From contig JAQTTU010000002.1 of assembly GCA_028710605.1 (NCBI GenBank), forward strand, positions 124,001-188,000: DNA of 64,000 nucleotides. Direction: 5' to 3'. Shown here piece after piece: positions 45,417 through 56,427 of the stretch (positions within the stretch are counted from its first letter, which is position 1; the number at the start of each line of letters is the position of its first letter). The translations under genes were made by a program, and so were the position numbers. This DNA comes from Sideroxydans sp. Its GTDB lineage: Bacteria; Pseudomonadota; Gammaproteobacteria; Burkholderiales; Gallionellaceae. The notes under the pieces were generated by a model. The model searched no databases. It was not told the origin of the DNA and was given only the letters and a program-made list of their open reading frames with translations.

Positions 45417-47240
45417 ATGTGTGGAATTGTCGGGGCAGTAGCAAAACGAAATGTTGTGCCGATTCTGGTAAACGGCCTGCTGCGCCTGGAATATCGCGGT
45501 TACGATTCCGCCGGACTGGTGGTAGTGCGCGACGGGAAGTTGGATCGTGTGCGCAGTATAGGACGCGTAGCCGAATTGGAGCAGAAGAGCGCCAACACCT
45601 ACGGCGAACTGGGCATCGCCCACACCCGCTGGGCCACGCATGGGGTGCCCAGCGAACGCAACGCCCACCCGCATATCAGTTGCGATCTGATTGCCGTGGT
45701 GCATAACGGCATCATCGAAAACTACGAAACTCTGCGCGCCGCGCTGACCGCACAAGGTTACGAATTCACCTCCGACACCGACACCGAAGTCATCGCCCAT
45801 CTGATCCACAGCCACTACAAGCAGGGCAATTTGCTGGTAGCCACGCAGATGGCGCTGGCGCAACTGGTCGGTGCTTATGCCATTGGTGTGGTGGCGGCAG
45901 ACAATCCGCATCAACTCATCGCCGCTCGCAAAGGCAGCCCGCTATTGCTGGGAGTAGGCGAGGGCGAACACTTCGTCGCATCCGATATGTCGGCGCTGCT
46001 GCAAGTCACCCAAAACGTGGTGTATCTGGAAGAGGGCGATGTGGTTGAAGTGAACCTCGCCGACTACCGCATCTTTGACGCGCAAGGCAAAGCAGTACAG
46101 CGCCAGATGCATGTCAGCGAACTCAATAACGACAGCGTGGAACTGGGCGAATATCAGCACTACATGCAAAAGGAGATTCACGAACAACCGCAGGCGCTGG
46201 CGAATACACTGGAGTCGGTGTGCAACAGCCAGTCTCTCGTTCCCGGCATTTTTGGAGCGGAAGCCAACAGCATTTTCCCGCAAGTCGAGAGCATCCTCAT
46301 CCTCGCTTGCGGCACCAGCCACCATGCGGGCATGGTTGCACGCTACTGGCTGGAAGAACTCGCGGGCATTCAATGCACCGTCGAAATCGCCAGCGAATAT
46401 CGCTATCGCACCAGTGTCGCCAATCCCAAAACTCTGGTGGTGACCATTTCGCAATCTGGCGAAACAGCCGATACGCTGGCAGCGCTTAATCACGCCAAAG
46501 AAACCGGACATGCGTTTACCTTGGCGATCTGCAACGTGCCGGAAAGTGCCATCATCCGCCAATCAAAGCTGCGCCTGCTCACCCGTGCCGGTCCCGAAAT
46601 CGGCGTGGCCTCAACCAAGGCGTTCACCACCCAACTCGCCGCGCTGTTCCTGCTCACGCTGGTGCTGGCCAAAACGCGAGGACGCTTGAGCGCAGAGCGT
46701 GAACAGCAATTCCTGCACGAGTTGCGCCATCTGCCCAGCGCGGTACAGAAAGTGTTGGCGCTGGAGCCGCAGATCGCGAAGTTGGCAGAGCATTTCGCCG
46801 ACAAGCAACATGCCCTGTTCCTCGGACGCGGGCTGCATTACCCGATCGCACTGGAAGGCGCGCTCAAATTAAAAGAGATTTCCTACATCCACGCCGAAGC
46901 CTATCCGGCGGGCGAGCTGAAACATGGCCCATTGGCGCTGGTGGACAAGGACATGCCGGTTGTTTCTGTCGCACCGAATGATGCGCTACTGGAAAAACTG
47001 AAATCCAATTTGCAGGAGGTGCGCGCGCGCGGCGGCGAGCTGTACGTGTTTGCCGATGCGAATACGCACATCAAGGAAGCCGAAGGCGTGCATATTCTGC
47101 AAATGCCGGAACACGCCGGTTTCCTGAGCCCGATTCTGCATACTGTTCCGCTGCAACTGCTGGCTTATTACGTTGCCCTGCAAAAAGGAACGGATGTGGA
47201 CAAGCCTAGAAACCTCGCCAAATCAGTCACAGTGGAGTGA
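45417..47240 (+). CDS. glmS: Glutamine-fructose-6-phosphate aminotransferase
   Basis: 607 residues. The N-terminal glutaminase starts at the catalytic Cys (MCGIVGAVA) and has YRGYDSAGL and HTRWATHG. Two SIS sugar-isomerase domains follow with [21 protein letters not shown] and [20 protein letters not shown]. It ends [10 protein letters not shown], the usual C-terminus. It makes glucosamine 6-phosphate. It ends four bases before the convergent ubiB, with no terminator in the gap. Confidence 0.98.
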   Translation: MCGIVGAVAKRNVVPILVNGLLRLEYRGYDSAGLVVVRDGKLDRVRSIGRVAELEQKSANTYGELGIAHTRWATHGVPSERNAHPHISCDLIAVVHNGIIENYETLRAALTAQGYEFTSDTDTEVIAHLIHSHYKQGNLLVATQMALAQLVGAYAIGVVAADNPHQLIAARKGSPLLLGVGEGEHFVASDMSALLQVTQNVVYLEEGDVVEVNLADYRIFDAQGKAVQRQMHVSELNNDSVELGEYQHYMQKEIHEQPQALANTLESVCNSQSLVPGIFGAEANSIFPQVESILILACGTSHHAGMVARYWLEELAGIQCTVEIASEYRYRTSVANPKTLVVTISQSGETADTLAALNHAKETGHAFTLAICNVPESAIIRQSKLRLLTRAGPEIGVASTKAFTTQLAALFLLTLVLAKTRGRLSAEREQQFLHELRHLPSAVQKVLALEPQIAKLAEHFADKQHALFLGRGLHYPIALEGALKLKEISYIHAEAYPAGELKHGPLALVDKDMPVVSVAPNDALLEKLKSNLQEVRARGGELYVFADANTHIKEAEGVHILQMPEHAGFLSPILHTVPLQLLAYYVALQKGTDVDKPRNLAKSVTVE

Positions 47241-47244
47241 TGGC

Positions 47245-48768
47245 TCAAGCGAAGTGAACGTAAGCGGCAAACAACAGTGCCGCACCCAACAAAAGCGCAA
47301 TAGCCGATAACCAGGCATTGCGTTTTTTTTGCTGGTGCAATAACTCGCGCAACAACGGGGCAGTCTGCGCGCTGGAGTCGTCATTCAAACGCTGATGCAA
47401 CAAGCGCGGCAATTGCGGCAACAAAGTCGCATAACGCGGCGCTTCGCTGCGCAAGGCCTTGATAAAACCGCGCCAGCCGACTTGCTCACTCATCCAGCGC
47501 TCAAGCCAAGGCTTGGCCGTTTTCCACAGATCCAGCTCAGGATCGAGTTGCAATCCCAAGCCCTCAATATTGAGCAAGGTTTTTTGCAACAGCACCAACT
47601 GCGGCTGAATCTGGATGCCGAATCGGCGCGAAGTCTGAAACAAGCGCAGCAGGACTTTGCCGAACGAAACATCGCGCAAAGGCTTGTCGAAAATCGGCTC
47701 GCATACAGAGCGGATCGCCGCTTCAAATTCATCCACGCGGGTGTCCGCCGGTGCCCAGCCAGACTCAATGTGCAGTTCGGCCACCCGCTTGTAATCGCGG
47801 TTAAAGAAAGCGATAAAATTCTGCGCGAGGTAATTTTTGTCGATGTCGGTGAGCGTGCCCATGATGCCGAAATCCATAGCAACATAACGCCCATCGTGCG
47901 CCACAAGAATATTGCCCGGATGCATGTCGGCGTGGAAGAAGCCGTCGCGGAAAACCTGCGTGTAGAAAATCTCCACGCCATTGCAGGCTAGTTTGGAGAG
48001 GTCAATACCTGCCGCACGCAAACCCGAGATGTTGCTGATGGGTAGGCCTTGCATGCGCTCCATCACCATCACCTGCTCGGAACACCAATCCCAATGGACT
48101 TCTGGAACCAGCAGCAATTTGGCATCGGCAAAATTGCGGCGCAACTGGCTGGCGCTGGCAGCTTCACGCATCAGGTCAAGTTCGTCGTGCAGATACTTTT
48201 CAAATTCGGCGACGACCAATTTAGGTTTCAGACGTTTGCCGTCTTCCCACCAGCGTTCCATCATATCTGCACAAATTTCCAACAAGGCCACGTCATGGTT
48301 GATCGTGTTCACGATTCCGGGGCGCAGAATTTTTACTGCAACTTCGCGCCCGTCGGGCAATACGGCGAAATGAACTTGCGCGACCGAGGCGCTGGCCACG
48401 GGCATATCGTCGAACTCGGCAAATACTTCACCCAGCGGCTTGCCATAAGCTTGTTGGAGCAAAGCAACAGCGTGTGCGGATGGGAAGGGGGGGACGCGGT
48501 CTTGCAGCCTCGCCAATTCATCGGCGATGTCGGTGGGGATCAAGTCACGGCGTGTGGAAAGCAGTTGACCAAATTTGACGAAAATCGGCCCCAATTCTTC
48601 AAGCGCCAAACGAAGACGTTCAGCTCGCGGACGAGAAGTATTACGGAAGAACAACAGCCAATTAAGCGGACGCAGCAACCAGCTGGTGCGCTCGTGCGCC
48701 AAGATAAATTCGTCCAGACCGTAACGCAGGACGACAAAAATAATTTTGAAAAGCCGGAAGAAACGCAT
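47245..48768 (-). CDS. ubiB: UbiB, ubiquinone biosynthesis ABC1-type kinase
   Basis: 507 residues from the ATG at 48768. UbiB is an atypical kinase/ATPase needed for ubiquinone synthesis. The signature [16 protein letters not shown], an Ala-rich loop ([11 protein letters not shown]), [10 protein letters not shown] and MDFGIMG are the ABC1 kinase hallmarks. The C-terminus has a hydrophobic segment ([19 protein letters not shown]) that anchors it in the membrane. A terminator of the upstream gene overlaps its 5' leader. Confidence 0.95.
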   Translation of the reverse strand: MRFFRLFKIIFVVLRYGLDEFILAHERTSWLLRPLNWLLFFRNTSRPRAERLRLALEELGPIFVKFGQLLSTRRDLIPTDIADELARLQDRVPPFPSAHAVALLQQAYGKPLGEVFAEFDDMPVASASVAQVHFAVLPDGREVAVKILRPGIVNTINHDVALLEICADMMERWWEDGKRLKPKLVVAEFEKYLHDELDLMREAASASQLRRNFADAKLLLVPEVHWDWCSEQVMVMERMQGLPISNISGLRAAGIDLSKLACNGVEIFYTQVFRDGFFHADMHPGNILVAHDGRYVAMDFGIMGTLTDIDKNYLAQNFIAFFNRDYKRVAELHIESGWAPADTRVDEFEAAIRSVCEPIFDKPLRDVSFGKVLLRLFQTSRRFGIQIQPQLVLLQKTLLNIEGLGLQLDPELDLWKTAKPWLERWMSEQVGWRGFIKALRSEAPRYATLLPQLPRLLHQRLNDDSSAQTAPLLRELLHQQKKRNAWLSAIALLLGAALLFAAYVHFA

Positions 48769-48781
48769 TGCTTTCAATTCC

Positions 48782-48810
48782 AAAAAAAAGGCACTGGAAA
48801 ATCCAGTGCC
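48782..48810 (-). terminator. Terminator between the Tim44-like gene and ubiB
   Basis: A 9-bp perfect stem (GGCACTGGA), 3-base loop, followed on the minus strand by T8. It lies 24 bases after the Tim44-like stop and 14 bases before the ubiB ATG. Confidence 0.88.
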
Positions 48811-48833
48811 CGCTAGTTTACTTGAGAATGAGA

Positions 48834-49673
48834 TTAAATCTGCTGAATTCCGGCAAGCAGCCAGACAGATTTATCGTCTTTCAGATATTTCTGCACATGC
48901 CAAATCTCATCGAAATTATCAGGTGCGCCGTTGCTCTCGCGCAATTGCCCGCTCATGCGCACACTGGCGACTGCATGATCGTTTTCGGTCACCACTTCCA
49001 GCAGCTCGGCATTGACGAAAACAACATCGGTTTTTTGTGGCGAATCCCCGCGCTCCTGGATTTGCATCGAAACCTCGGCAAACATTTCCGGCGTAGTGTA
49101 CTCGCGGATATCGTTCAAATCCTTGCGGTCATTTGCGGCTTGCAAACGGATGAACGAAGTCTTGGCGCTGCGCAAAAAACTTTCAACCGGGAAATCGGTC
49201 GGGATATTGGATGCTGCAACAGGCGCGGGTACGCTGCTACTCACAGGTTGTTGCACGGTATCCGTCGTTCCTGCGTAAGGCGCGCTAGCCCCGGCATACT
49301 GCATGGCGGGTTGGTGCTTGCGGCGAAACATCGAAATCGCGAACATGACAGCGGCTACCGCCAGAATCATCATCAGGATGGATCCCATGCCGCCACCCAT
49401 ACCAGAACTGGCGAACAAGGCACCTAAACCGGCACCAATGGCCAACCCGGCCAGTGGACCAAGCCACTTGTTGCCTGTGGATTGCGGTGCTGCAGCGGGC
49501 TGTGCGGGAGCGCCGGGCGCAGGGGCGGCAGCGGGAGATTTTTGCGGCGGAGCGGTCATGGTGCGCTGTTTGCCGAAACTGCCGCCGCCGCCAAATCGCC
49601 GCGCTTCTGCGTTGGCAGCAAGCAGAGTAATGCTGGTCAAAACAAGGGTCAGAAAAATAGCAAAACGTTTCAT
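48834..49673 (-). CDS. Tim44-like domain exported/membrane protein
   Basis: 279 residues. A signal peptide ([24 protein letters not shown]) is followed by a Gly-rich stretch [12 protein letters not shown], a Pro/Ala-rich linker, and a hydrophobic glycine-rich segment with another membrane span (about 70-115). The C-terminal domain (about 165-279) matches the Tim44-like fold ([20 protein letters not shown]...[24 protein letters not shown]). The family is widespread in betaproteobacteria, often beside ubiquinone genes; its function is not known. Confidence 0.88.
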   Translation of the reverse strand: MKRFAIFLTLVLTSITLLAANAEARRFGGGGSFGKQRTMTAPPQKSPAAAPAPGAPAQPAAAPQSTGNKWLGPLAGLAIGAGLGALFASSGMGGGMGSILMMILAVAAVMFAISMFRRKHQPAMQYAGASAPYAGTTDTVQQPVSSSVPAPVAASNIPTDFPVESFLRSAKTSFIRLQAANDRKDLNDIREYTTPEMFAEVSMQIQERGDSPQKTDVVFVNAELLEVVTENDHAVASVRMSGQLRESNGAPDNFDEIWHVQKYLKDDKSVWLLAGIQQI

Positions 49674-49705
49674 GGGATTCCTTCAAGTGAGATCAAAATA
49701 CTGAC

Positions 49706-49730
49706 AAAAATGTCGAGGCATTTCGCCTCG
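49706..49730 (-). terminator. Terminator after rluA
   Basis: Stem CGAGGC/GCCTCG with a 5-base loop, followed on the minus strand by ACATTTTT, 24 bases after the rluA stop. It ends the prlC-xthA-rluA group. Confidence 0.7.
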
Positions 49731-49753
49731 TGCAACACCATAACAGACCGACA

Positions 49754-50377
49754 TCAGAATGGGGCTGGGCAGACAAAGTTCAATGGTTCGCCAGAAAAAG
49801 GATGGGCAAAACTCAGCGCACAGGCATGCAGAAGCAACCGCGATGCACTGGCTGCATCACCATACAAAGCATCGCCGAGTATGGGATGGCCGATAGCTGA
49901 CATGTGGACGCGCAACTGATGGGTGCGTCCAGTGACAGGTTCGAGTTCGAGGCGGGTGGAGTAATCATCAAGGCTCAACCTCCGGTAGCGTGTTAGCGAG
50001 TGTTTACCATTCACAGTGTCTATCTTATGCAGTGGACGATTCGGCCAGTCTGCGATGATTGGCAGATTAACCTCGCCCGCTGCATGCTCCAACCTGCCGT
50101 TCACCACAGCAAGATAGCGCTTATGCACTTCACGTTCGCGGAACAACTGCGAAAGACGGCGCTGCATTTCAGCACCGCGCGCAAACACCAACAAACCGGA
50201 AGTTGCCATGTCCAGCCTGTGCACAACCAGCGCATCCGGAAACTGTCGTTGGAGTCGTGCGGCAAGGCAATCCTGCTTGTCTGCTCCACGTCCCGGTACA
50301 GATAATAAACCGGCAGGCTTGTTGGCAACGAGCAGGTAAGCATCATGGAATAGCAGCTCAAACAAGACCGAACTCAA
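49754..50377 (-). CDS. rluA: RNA pseudouridine synthase, RluA family
   Basis: 207 residues. The catalytic motif is HRLDMATSG with D56 as the active residue; ANKPAGLLSVPGR and GRTHQLRVHM are family blocks. The short length without an S4 domain fits RluA, which modifies 23S rRNA U746 and tRNA U32. It starts at TTG, which overlaps the xthA stop (TTGA); no ATG is available nearby. Confidence 0.87.
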   Translation of the reverse strand: MSSVLFELLFHDAYLLVANKPAGLLSVPGRGADKQDCLAARLQRQFPDALVVHRLDMATSGLLVFARGAEMQRRLSQLFREREVHKRYLAVVNGRLEHAAGEVNLPIIADWPNRPLHKIDTVNGKHSLTRYRRLSLDDYSTRLELEPVTGRTHQLRVHMSAIGHPILGDALYGDAASASRLLLHACALSFAHPFSGEPLNFVCPAPF

Positions 50378-51132
50378 CTGATTTCTGCGACAACAGGAGT
50401 GTGGTCAGAAGGGCGCTCCAATTTGCGGGGAGCCTTATCAATGCAGCACGCAGTGCAATGCAATGCCTGACTGACAAGGATGTGGTCGATGCGCAGACCC
50501 ATGTTGCGGCGAAAGGCCATCATTCTGTAGTCCCACCATGAATAGCTTTTATCGGCCTGCTCATGCAGGCGGAACGCATCGCGCAAGCCAAGTTGCAGCA
50601 GGCTTTGGAAAGCCTTGCGCTCCGGTTCGCTGACGAGCACGTTGCCCTGCCAGGCAACTGGGTCATACACATCGCGGTCTTCCGGCGCGATGTTGAAATC
50701 GCCCAACAGAGCGAGCTTGGGATACTTGATTAATTCGTCTGCTAACCAGTCATGCAAGGCGGAAAGCCATTTTAGTTTGTATTGAAATTTGTCGGAATCC
50801 AGACTTTGTCCGTTGGGGATATAGACGCAAATCACGCGCACACCGTTGATGGTTGCGGCGATAACACGTTTCTGTTCATCGTCAAATTTCGGAATGCCGT
50901 ATTGCACATCGCTGATAGGGCTGCGGCAAAGAATCGCCACACCGTTATAAGTTTTCTGACCGCTAAACGCGCTGCGATAACCCGCCGCCAACAATTCGGC
51001 CTGCGGAAAATCGGCATCCTGCTGCTTGGTCTCCTGCAAACATAAAACATCAATTTGATTAGCCGCTAACCAATCGAGCACATGCGGCAAGCGTACCTTG
51101 AGTGAATTGACATTCCAGGTAGCAATCCTCAT
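50374..51132 (-). CDS. xthA: Exodeoxyribonuclease III
   Basis: 252-residue AP endonuclease and 3'-5' exonuclease for base excision repair. MRIATWNVNSLKVRL starts the protein. The metal-binding E34 is in CLQETK, LLGDFNIAPEDRDV holds the catalytic Asp and Asn, and RIDHIL and SDHTPV end the active site. It overlaps its neighbours on both sides by four bases, so the group is translationally coupled. Confidence 0.95.
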   Translation of the reverse strand: MRIATWNVNSLKVRLPHVLDWLAANQIDVLCLQETKQQDADFPQAELLAAGYRSAFSGQKTYNGVAILCRSPISDVQYGIPKFDDEQKRVIAATINGVRVICVYIPNGQSLDSDKFQYKLKWLSALHDWLADELIKYPKLALLGDFNIAPEDRDVYDPVAWQGNVLVSEPERKAFQSLLQLGLRDAFRLHEQADKSYSWWDYRMMAFRRNMGLRIDHILVSQALHCTACCIDKAPRKLERPSDHTPVVAEIS

Positions 51133-51644
51133 GGTGAAGTCGCAGGCTCTGTCTTGGCGGCAGGAATTGCTGGTTTTGCGCGATAAGGCGCACTTTTGGG
51201 ATAGCCAGCAAAATCCAGTTCTTTATTCCATTGCTCGGCGAGAAAACCTATAAGCCAATTCTTGCCGATAAGAAGCGCCGGAGCGGAACTTGAGCCGGAG
51301 GCCTTGCGGAATGAATCAATATCTTCCTGAGTAATCAGATTGACCTCAGAAAATGGAATGCCGCGTTTATTCAAGAAATCCCGCGCTTGCTGACAGGCAG
51401 AGCTGCAATCAGGGAACACATATAGCGTTACCGGAAAGTTTTGTTTGGCACGCATGGTTTCGTAGGGCAGGGTGTCGTCGGGTACAGGTTCTTTACCTGA
51501 TTTCAAACGCTCGACATCATCGGATGCGGGCAATGGCTTGTCGCTGTAATGTACTTTGCCGCTACTGTCTATGGAGCGGTAAAGTTCTCCTGCTTGCGCG
51601 TTACCCAGCAAAAAAAGGGTGCATATCAAGAAAAGAAATTTCAT
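51129..51644 (-). CDS. DUF4124 plus glutaredoxin-like exported protein
   Basis: 171 residues from the ATG at 51644, preceded by a strong GGGAGGTGAT ribosome site. A signal peptide (MKFLFLICTLFLLGNAQA) leads to a DUF4124 segment (GELYRSIDSSGKVHYSDKP) and then a glutaredoxin-like domain (VTLYVFPDCSSACQQARDFL...APALLIGKNWLIGF). The cysteine pair is CxxxC, not the CxxC of active thiol oxidoreductases. The end is Pro/Ala-rich. A periplasmic redox or metal role is possible but unproven. It lies in the prlC-xthA operon. Confidence 0.8.
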   Translation of the reverse strand: MKFLFLICTLFLLGNAQAGELYRSIDSSGKVHYSDKPLPASDDVERLKSGKEPVPDDTLPYETMRAKQNFPVTLYVFPDCSSACQQARDFLNKRGIPFSEVNLITQEDIDSFRKASGSSSAPALLIGKNWLIGFLAEQWNKELDFAGYPKSAPYRAKPAIPAAKTEPATSP

Positions 51645-51661
51645 ATCACCTCCCTTACCGA

Positions 51662-53692
51662 TCAAGCTGCAATAAGACCATTATGGCGCAGCAGCGCGTC
51701 TATTGAAGGTTCGCGTCCGCGAAAGGCAGAAAATGATTGCATCGCGGGTCGGGCACCGCCCATGGCAAGAATTTCAGCACGAAATTTTGCGCCAACATCC
51801 GGGTTGAGGATACCGTGTTCTTCGAACAGACTATACGCATCAGCCGAAAGCACTTCCGCCCATTTATAGCTATAGTATCCCGCAGCATAACCACCCGCGA
51901 ATATATGCGCGAAACTTTGCGGGAAACGGTTGAATGCCGGGGGTATCAGTACAGCAACCTCGGCACGCACTTCATCCAGCAGCTGCAAAATACTTTTGTT
52001 CCCGCCTGTTTGGAAGTTGCTATGCATCAGCATGTCAAAAAGCGCAAATTCGATCTGGCGCAAAGTTGCCAATCCGCTTTGGAAGTTCTTCGCGGCAATC
52101 ATCTTGTCGAACAACGCACGCGGCAATTTTTCGCCACTTTCAACGTGGCGGGTCATGCCTTGAAGCACATCCCATTCCCAGCAGAAATTTTCCATAAACT
52201 GGCTGGGCAGCTCGACCGCATCCCATTCCACTCCATTGATACCGGACACGCCAAGATCCTCAACTTCAGTTAACAGATGATGCAGGCCATGGCCAAATTC
52301 GTGGAACAGAGTGATGACTTCGTCATGGGTAAACACGGCTGGTTTGCCACCTACCGGGGATGAAAAGTTGCAATTGAGATAGGCAACCGGCGTTTGAATG
52401 CCGGAAGGCAAACGCCGCCGCGTGATGACATCATCCATCCATGCACCGCCGCGCTTGCTATTACGGGCATACAGGTCGAGGTAGAACTGTCCCACCAAGT
52501 TACCTTGGGCGTTGCGAATGTCGAAAAAGCGAACAGAATCGTGCCAAACAGGGGCAACGGAGGCAATGATGCGCAAGCCGTAAAGTGTTTCAACTAATTT
52601 GAATAAGCCTGAGAGGACAGCATCTTCGGGGAAATATTCTTTCACTTCCTGTTCTGAAAAAGCATAGCGCTGCTCTCGCAGTTTTTCGCTGGCGTGGGCG
52701 ATGTCCCAAGACTGCAATTCTGCGAGGTTAAGCGCTTCGCGAGCGAAATCGCGTAATTCAACCATATCTTTTTCCGCAAAGGGTCGGGCGCGCTGCGCCA
52801 ATTCGCGCATGAAGACCACAACCTGTTGCGGCGTTTCTGCCATCTTGGCGGCCAAAGAAAGTTCGCCGTAATTGGCGAAGCCCAACAGTTCTGCTTCCTC
52901 GGCGCGTAGCGCCACGATCTCTTCCATTAACCGCGTGTTGTCCCATTGCGGATTGCCAAACTCGGAAGCGCGCGTGGCGTAAGCACGATACAATTTCTCG
53001 CGCAGTTCGCGGCTGTCGGCAAACTGCATGACCGGCATATAAGACGGTGCCTTGAGGGTGAACATCCATCCCGCTTTATTGGCAGCCAGCGCAGCTTCTC
53101 GTGCTGTTTGCAGCACGTCTTCCGGCAAGCCGGAAAGCTCGCCTCGATTTTCAACGATCAGCGTAAAGTCATTGGTTGCATCCAGCAGGTTGTCGGAAAA
53201 ACGCGAGGACAACTCGGATTGGCGATCCTGTATTTGCAAATAGCGCTCTTTCAGGTGCTGCGGCAATTCTGCACCGCCAAGGCGAAAATCGCGCAATTCA
53301 TTCTCGACGATTTTCTGGCGTGCTTTGCTCAGTTGTGAAAATTCGGGACTGTTGCGCAGCGCTTTGAATTTTTCAAACAAAGCCTGATTTTGTCCCAGCT
53401 CTGCGTAATACTGGGTGATCTTGGGCAATGTAGCGTTGTAGGCATCGCGCAATTCGGGCGAATTCATCACCGCATTCAAATGCCCGACGGGTCCCCATGC
53501 ACGTGCCAGGCGTTCATTGGCATCCTCCATCGGTCGTACGAAACTGTCCCAAGTTGGAACGGAATTTTCAGCAAGCAAACGTGAGATAAGCGCACGATTC
53601 TCATCCAGCAATTGCTCAATCGCTGGCGCAACATGTTCGGGCTTGATCTCCGCAAAACGCGGCAGACCAGCGAAATCGAGTAATGGATTCAT
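51662..53692 (-). CDS. prlC: Oligopeptidase A (M3 metallopeptidase)
   Basis: 676-residue cytoplasmic zinc peptidase that degrades oligopeptides and signal peptide fragments. The zinc motif is LFHEFGHGLHHLL. The start MNPLLDFAGLPRF and AGYYSYKWAEVLSADAYSLF are family blocks. The ATG at 53692 has AGGAAG upstream; an ORF start at 53710 is not used. First gene of a prlC-DUF4124-xthA-rluA group. Confidence 0.95.
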   Translation of the reverse strand: MNPLLDFAGLPRFAEIKPEHVAPAIEQLLDENRALISRLLAENSVPTWDSFVRPMEDANERLARAWGPVGHLNAVMNSPELRDAYNATLPKITQYYAELGQNQALFEKFKALRNSPEFSQLSKARQKIVENELRDFRLGGAELPQHLKERYLQIQDRQSELSSRFSDNLLDATNDFTLIVENRGELSGLPEDVLQTAREAALAANKAGWMFTLKAPSYMPVMQFADSRELREKLYRAYATRASEFGNPQWDNTRLMEEIVALRAEEAELLGFANYGELSLAAKMAETPQQVVVFMRELAQRARPFAEKDMVELRDFAREALNLAELQSWDIAHASEKLREQRYAFSEQEVKEYFPEDAVLSGLFKLVETLYGLRIIASVAPVWHDSVRFFDIRNAQGNLVGQFYLDLYARNSKRGGAWMDDVITRRRLPSGIQTPVAYLNCNFSSPVGGKPAVFTHDEVITLFHEFGHGLHHLLTEVEDLGVSGINGVEWDAVELPSQFMENFCWEWDVLQGMTRHVESGEKLPRALFDKMIAAKNFQSGLATLRQIEFALFDMLMHSNFQTGGNKSILQLLDEVRAEVAVLIPPAFNRFPQSFAHIFAGGYAAGYYSYKWAEVLSADAYSLFEEHGILNPDVGAKFRAEILAMGGARPAMQSFSAFRGREPSIDALLRHNGLIAA

Positions 53693-53707
53693 GGCTTCCT
53701 GAAAATA

Positions 53708-53731
53708 CAAAACGCACTCGAACGAGTGCGT
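53708..53731 (-). terminator. Hairpin after the dihydroorotase-like gene
   Basis: Stem ACGCACTCG/CGAGTGCGT with a two-base loop, followed on the minus strand by TTTTGTATTTT, 17 bases after the pyrC' stop. It divides the pyr group from prlC. Confidence 0.7.
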
Positions 53732-53747
53732 GTGCTATTAGTAAAAA

Positions 53748-55022
53748 TCATTGTTGAAATACGACTTGTCCGTCGAGCAGCGTGTAACGCACGCGACCAA
53801 TCATTTCAAAACCGTTGAAGGGTGTGTTTTTGCCCTGGCTTCTGAGCGCCGAAGGTTCGACTTTCCAACTGGTTTTTGGGTCAAAAATACAAATGTCGGC
53901 GTGCGCACCGAGCGACAGATGCCCCATCTTCACGCCCAACAGATGAGCAGGGTTGATCGTGATGCGAGATAGCGCGTCCAACAAGGGAATCTTGTCCTGC
54001 TCAACCCATTTCAATACCAGCGGCAGCAAAAGCTCCAGCCCGGTCGCACCGGCCTCTGCTTCGGCAAACGGCAATTGTTTGGCATCTTCATCCACCGGCG
54101 AATGGTTGGAACAAATCGCATCAATGGTACCGTCGAGTAAACCGGCACGCAGCGCCGCCCTGTCGCGCAAACTGCGCAGCGGCGGGACAAGGTGACAGTT
54201 TGAGTCAAAGAAACCAATGTCCATTTCAGTCAAATGCACATGGTTTACTGAAACGTCACAAGTCACGTTCAAACCATTTCGCTTGGCTGAGCGTATCAGT
54301 TCGACTCCAGCAGCACTGGAAATACGGCAGACATGCAAAGTGACACCAGTCTCCTGCGCCAATTGCAGCATGGTCGCCAGCGCTGTGGTCTCGGCAACTA
54401 CGGGAATACTGGGTAATCCCAGGCGAGTGGCGACTTCACCGTCATGCGCCACGCCGTCCTGTGCGAGAAAACTGTCTTGCGGACGCAGCCACACGCGATA
54501 ACCAAAAGTGGCCGCATATTGCATGGCGCGCATCAGCACGCGCGTATCGGTGAGTGGAGCATTGGCCTGACTGAAAGCCTTGCAACCTGCTTCTGTCAAT
54601 TCGATCATTTCTGTCAGTTCAGCGCCCTTCAAACCATATGTCAGCGCGCCGAGCGGAAATACTCGCGCCTGATTCAAAGAGCGCGCGCGGTACTTGAGCA
54701 TCTCCACCAAACCTGGCTCATCCAAAGGCGGGTCGGTATCGGGCGGGCAACTCAAGGAAGTCACGCCACCAGCCACAGCCGCATTCATTTCGGATTCCAG
54801 CGTGGCCTTGTATTCGTAGCCCGGTTCGCGCAGGCGCGCGGCGACATCAACCAGACCCGGCATCACCACCATCCCGTCGGCATCGATGACCTGTTCGGCA
54901 ACAAATCCTTGAGGTGCATCGCCAGTGGCCACAACGCGCCGGTCTGCGATAAACACATCGCGCATCGCATCAATCTTGTTTTTGGGGTCGATCAGGCGAC
55001 CGTTCTTGATATGAATTTTCAT
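53748..55022 (-). CDS. pyrX: Dihydroorotase-like protein PyrC' (probably non-catalytic)
   Basis: 424 residues of the dihydroorotase family. The usual metal-binding DxHxHLREPG reads [10 protein letters not shown] at residues 59-68, so both histidines are missing (A61 and R63). The late DHAPH-type motif reads NHSPVD. In Pseudomonas such inactive homologues (PyrC') are encoded directly after pyrB and form the scaffold of a dodecameric aspartate transcarbamoylase. The four-base overlap with pyrB here matches that arrangement. An active dihydroorotase should lie elsewhere in the genome. Confidence 0.9.
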   Translation of the reverse strand: MKIHIKNGRLIDPKNKIDAMRDVFIADRRVVATGDAPQGFVAEQVIDADGMVVMPGLVDVAARLREPGYEYKATLESEMNAAVAGGVTSLSCPPDTDPPLDEPGLVEMLKYRARSLNQARVFPLGALTYGLKGAELTEMIELTEAGCKAFSQANAPLTDTRVLMRAMQYAATFGYRVWLRPQDSFLAQDGVAHDGEVATRLGLPSIPVVAETTALATMLQLAQETGVTLHVCRISSAAGVELIRSAKRNGLNVTCDVSVNHVHLTEMDIGFFDSNCHLVPPLRSLRDRAALRAGLLDGTIDAICSNHSPVDEDAKQLPFAEAEAGATGLELLLPLVLKWVEQDKIPLLDALSRITINPAHLLGVKMGHLSLGAHADICIFDPKTSWKVEPSALRSQGKNTPFNGFEMIGRVRYTLLDGQVVFQQ

Positions 55023-55972
55023 TTTGCCCCCGCCAGCAAACTCATTACCGCCATACGCACCGCAATACCGAAAGTGACCTGCGGCAGAATGACGGAATGC
55101 GAACCATCGGCTACGCTGGAGTCGATCTCAATGCCGCGATTCATGGGTCCCGGGTGCATCACAATGGCATCGCCTTTTGCCAGTGCCAGTCTTTCCTGGG
55201 TCAAGCCGTAGTACTTGAAATATTCCTGCGCCGATGGCAGTAAAGCACCTTGCATGCGCTCATTTTGCAAACGCAGCATCATGACCACATCGACATCTTT
55301 CAGACCTGTCGTCATGTCGTGAAAAACCTGCACACCCAGTTTATCAACATGATTGGGCAGCAGGGTTTTCGGTCCGATAACGCGAACTTCTGGTACCCCC
55401 AACGTGGTCAGTGCGTGAATCTGCGAGCGTGCCACACGCGAATGCAGCACGTCACCGACAATGGCGACGCGCAGATTGTGAAATTCCTTCTTGTAATGGC
55501 GGATGGTGAACATGTCGAGCAGCGCCTGCGTGGGGTGCGCGTGGCGACCGTCGCCGGCGTTGATGACATGCACTTCGGGCGCGACATGGCGCGCAATCAG
55601 GTGTGCCGCGCCACTGGTGGAGTGACGTACCACGAACATATCGGCATGCATGGCGCACAGGTTGTCCACCGTATCGAGCAGCGTCTCGCCCTTGCTGGTG
55701 CTGGACGAGCCGATGTTCAGGTTGACCACGTCGGCAGAAAGACGCTTGGCGGCGATCTCAAATGTAGTGCGTGTGCGTGTGCTGTTTTCAAAAAAGATAT
55801 TGAACACCGATTTGCCGTGCAGCAGCGGAACTTTCTTAATCTCGCGGCCTTCGGCGACGTTTACAAATTCGGTGGCCCGGTCGAGGATGTCCCGCAAAAT
55901 GCGCGCGGGTAGTCCTTCGGTGGTCAGCAGATGCTGAAGCTCGCCGTTGCTATTTAACTGAGGGTTGTTCAT
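55019..55972 (-). CDS. pyrB: Aspartate carbamoyltransferase catalytic subunit
   Basis: 317-residue enzyme of the first committed step of pyrimidine synthesis. The carbamoyl-phosphate-binding motif is [24 protein letters not shown] is another family motif. The N-terminus is slightly extended, as in class A enzymes that bind PyrC'. Overlaps with ruvX and pyrC' are four bases each. No pyrI regulatory chain gene is adjacent. Confidence 0.96.
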   Translation of the reverse strand: MNNPQLNSNGELQHLLTTEGLPARILRDILDRATEFVNVAEGREIKKVPLLHGKSVFNIFFENSTRTRTTFEIAAKRLSADVVNLNIGSSSTSKGETLLDTVDNLCAMHADMFVVRHSTSGAAHLIARHVAPEVHVINAGDGRHAHPTQALLDMFTIRHYKKEFHNLRVAIVGDVLHSRVARSQIHALTTLGVPEVRVIGPKTLLPNHVDKLGVQVFHDMTTGLKDVDVVMMLRLQNERMQGALLPSAQEYFKYYGLTQERLALAKGDAIVMHPGPMNRGIEIDSSVADGSHSVILPQVTFGIAVRMAVMSLLAGAK

Positions 55973-56427
55973 GCGTAGATTCCAGCGCTAGGTTCATCGA
56001 AATACGCTTGCAATATTTGCTGTGCGGCGTACTGGTCAATGAGGGATTTCTGTTTTCTGCCGTGTATCCCGATATCATCCAGTACAGAGCTCGCGGCGGC
56101 GGAAGTATAACGCTCATCCACCAATAACGTGGGCAAATTAAAGCGTCCTTTCAGGCGGTTGGCAAAGCGCCGACTCAGTGCGGTCATCTCGTGCGGCGTA
56201 CCGTCATCGTTGCAGGGCAGGCCGACCACCAACGCTGTCGGCTGCCATTCCCGAATCAGCGCGCCAATAGCAGCGAAGCGCTGATCGTTCTTTTCGTCAT
56301 TGATAGTGCTGAGCGGGCGTGCAGTTGAGGTAATTGTATTGCCAACCGCGATACCGATGCGCTTGGTGCCGAAATCGAATGCGAGTAGCGTGCCGTGTGG
56401 AATGTGAATAGTCATGCCGCTAGGCAT
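55969..56427 (-). CDS. ruvX: Putative pre-16S rRNA nuclease RuvX/YqgF
   Basis: 152 residues from the ATG at 56427, which has GAAGAGG upstream; an ATG at 56415 is the alternative. RNase H-like fold: [28 protein letters not shown] and [12 protein letters not shown] contain the acidic residues of the active site. YqgF trims the 5' end of 16S rRNA. The gene overlaps yqgE by eight bases and pyrB by four. Confidence 0.93.
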   Translation of the reverse strand: MPSGMTIHIPHGTLLAFDFGTKRIGIAVGNTITSTARPLSTINDEKNDQRFAAIGALIREWQPTALVVGLPCNDDGTPHEMTALSRRFANRLKGRFNLPTLLVDERYTSAAASSVLDDIGIHGRKQKSLIDQYAAQQILQAYFDEPSAGIYA

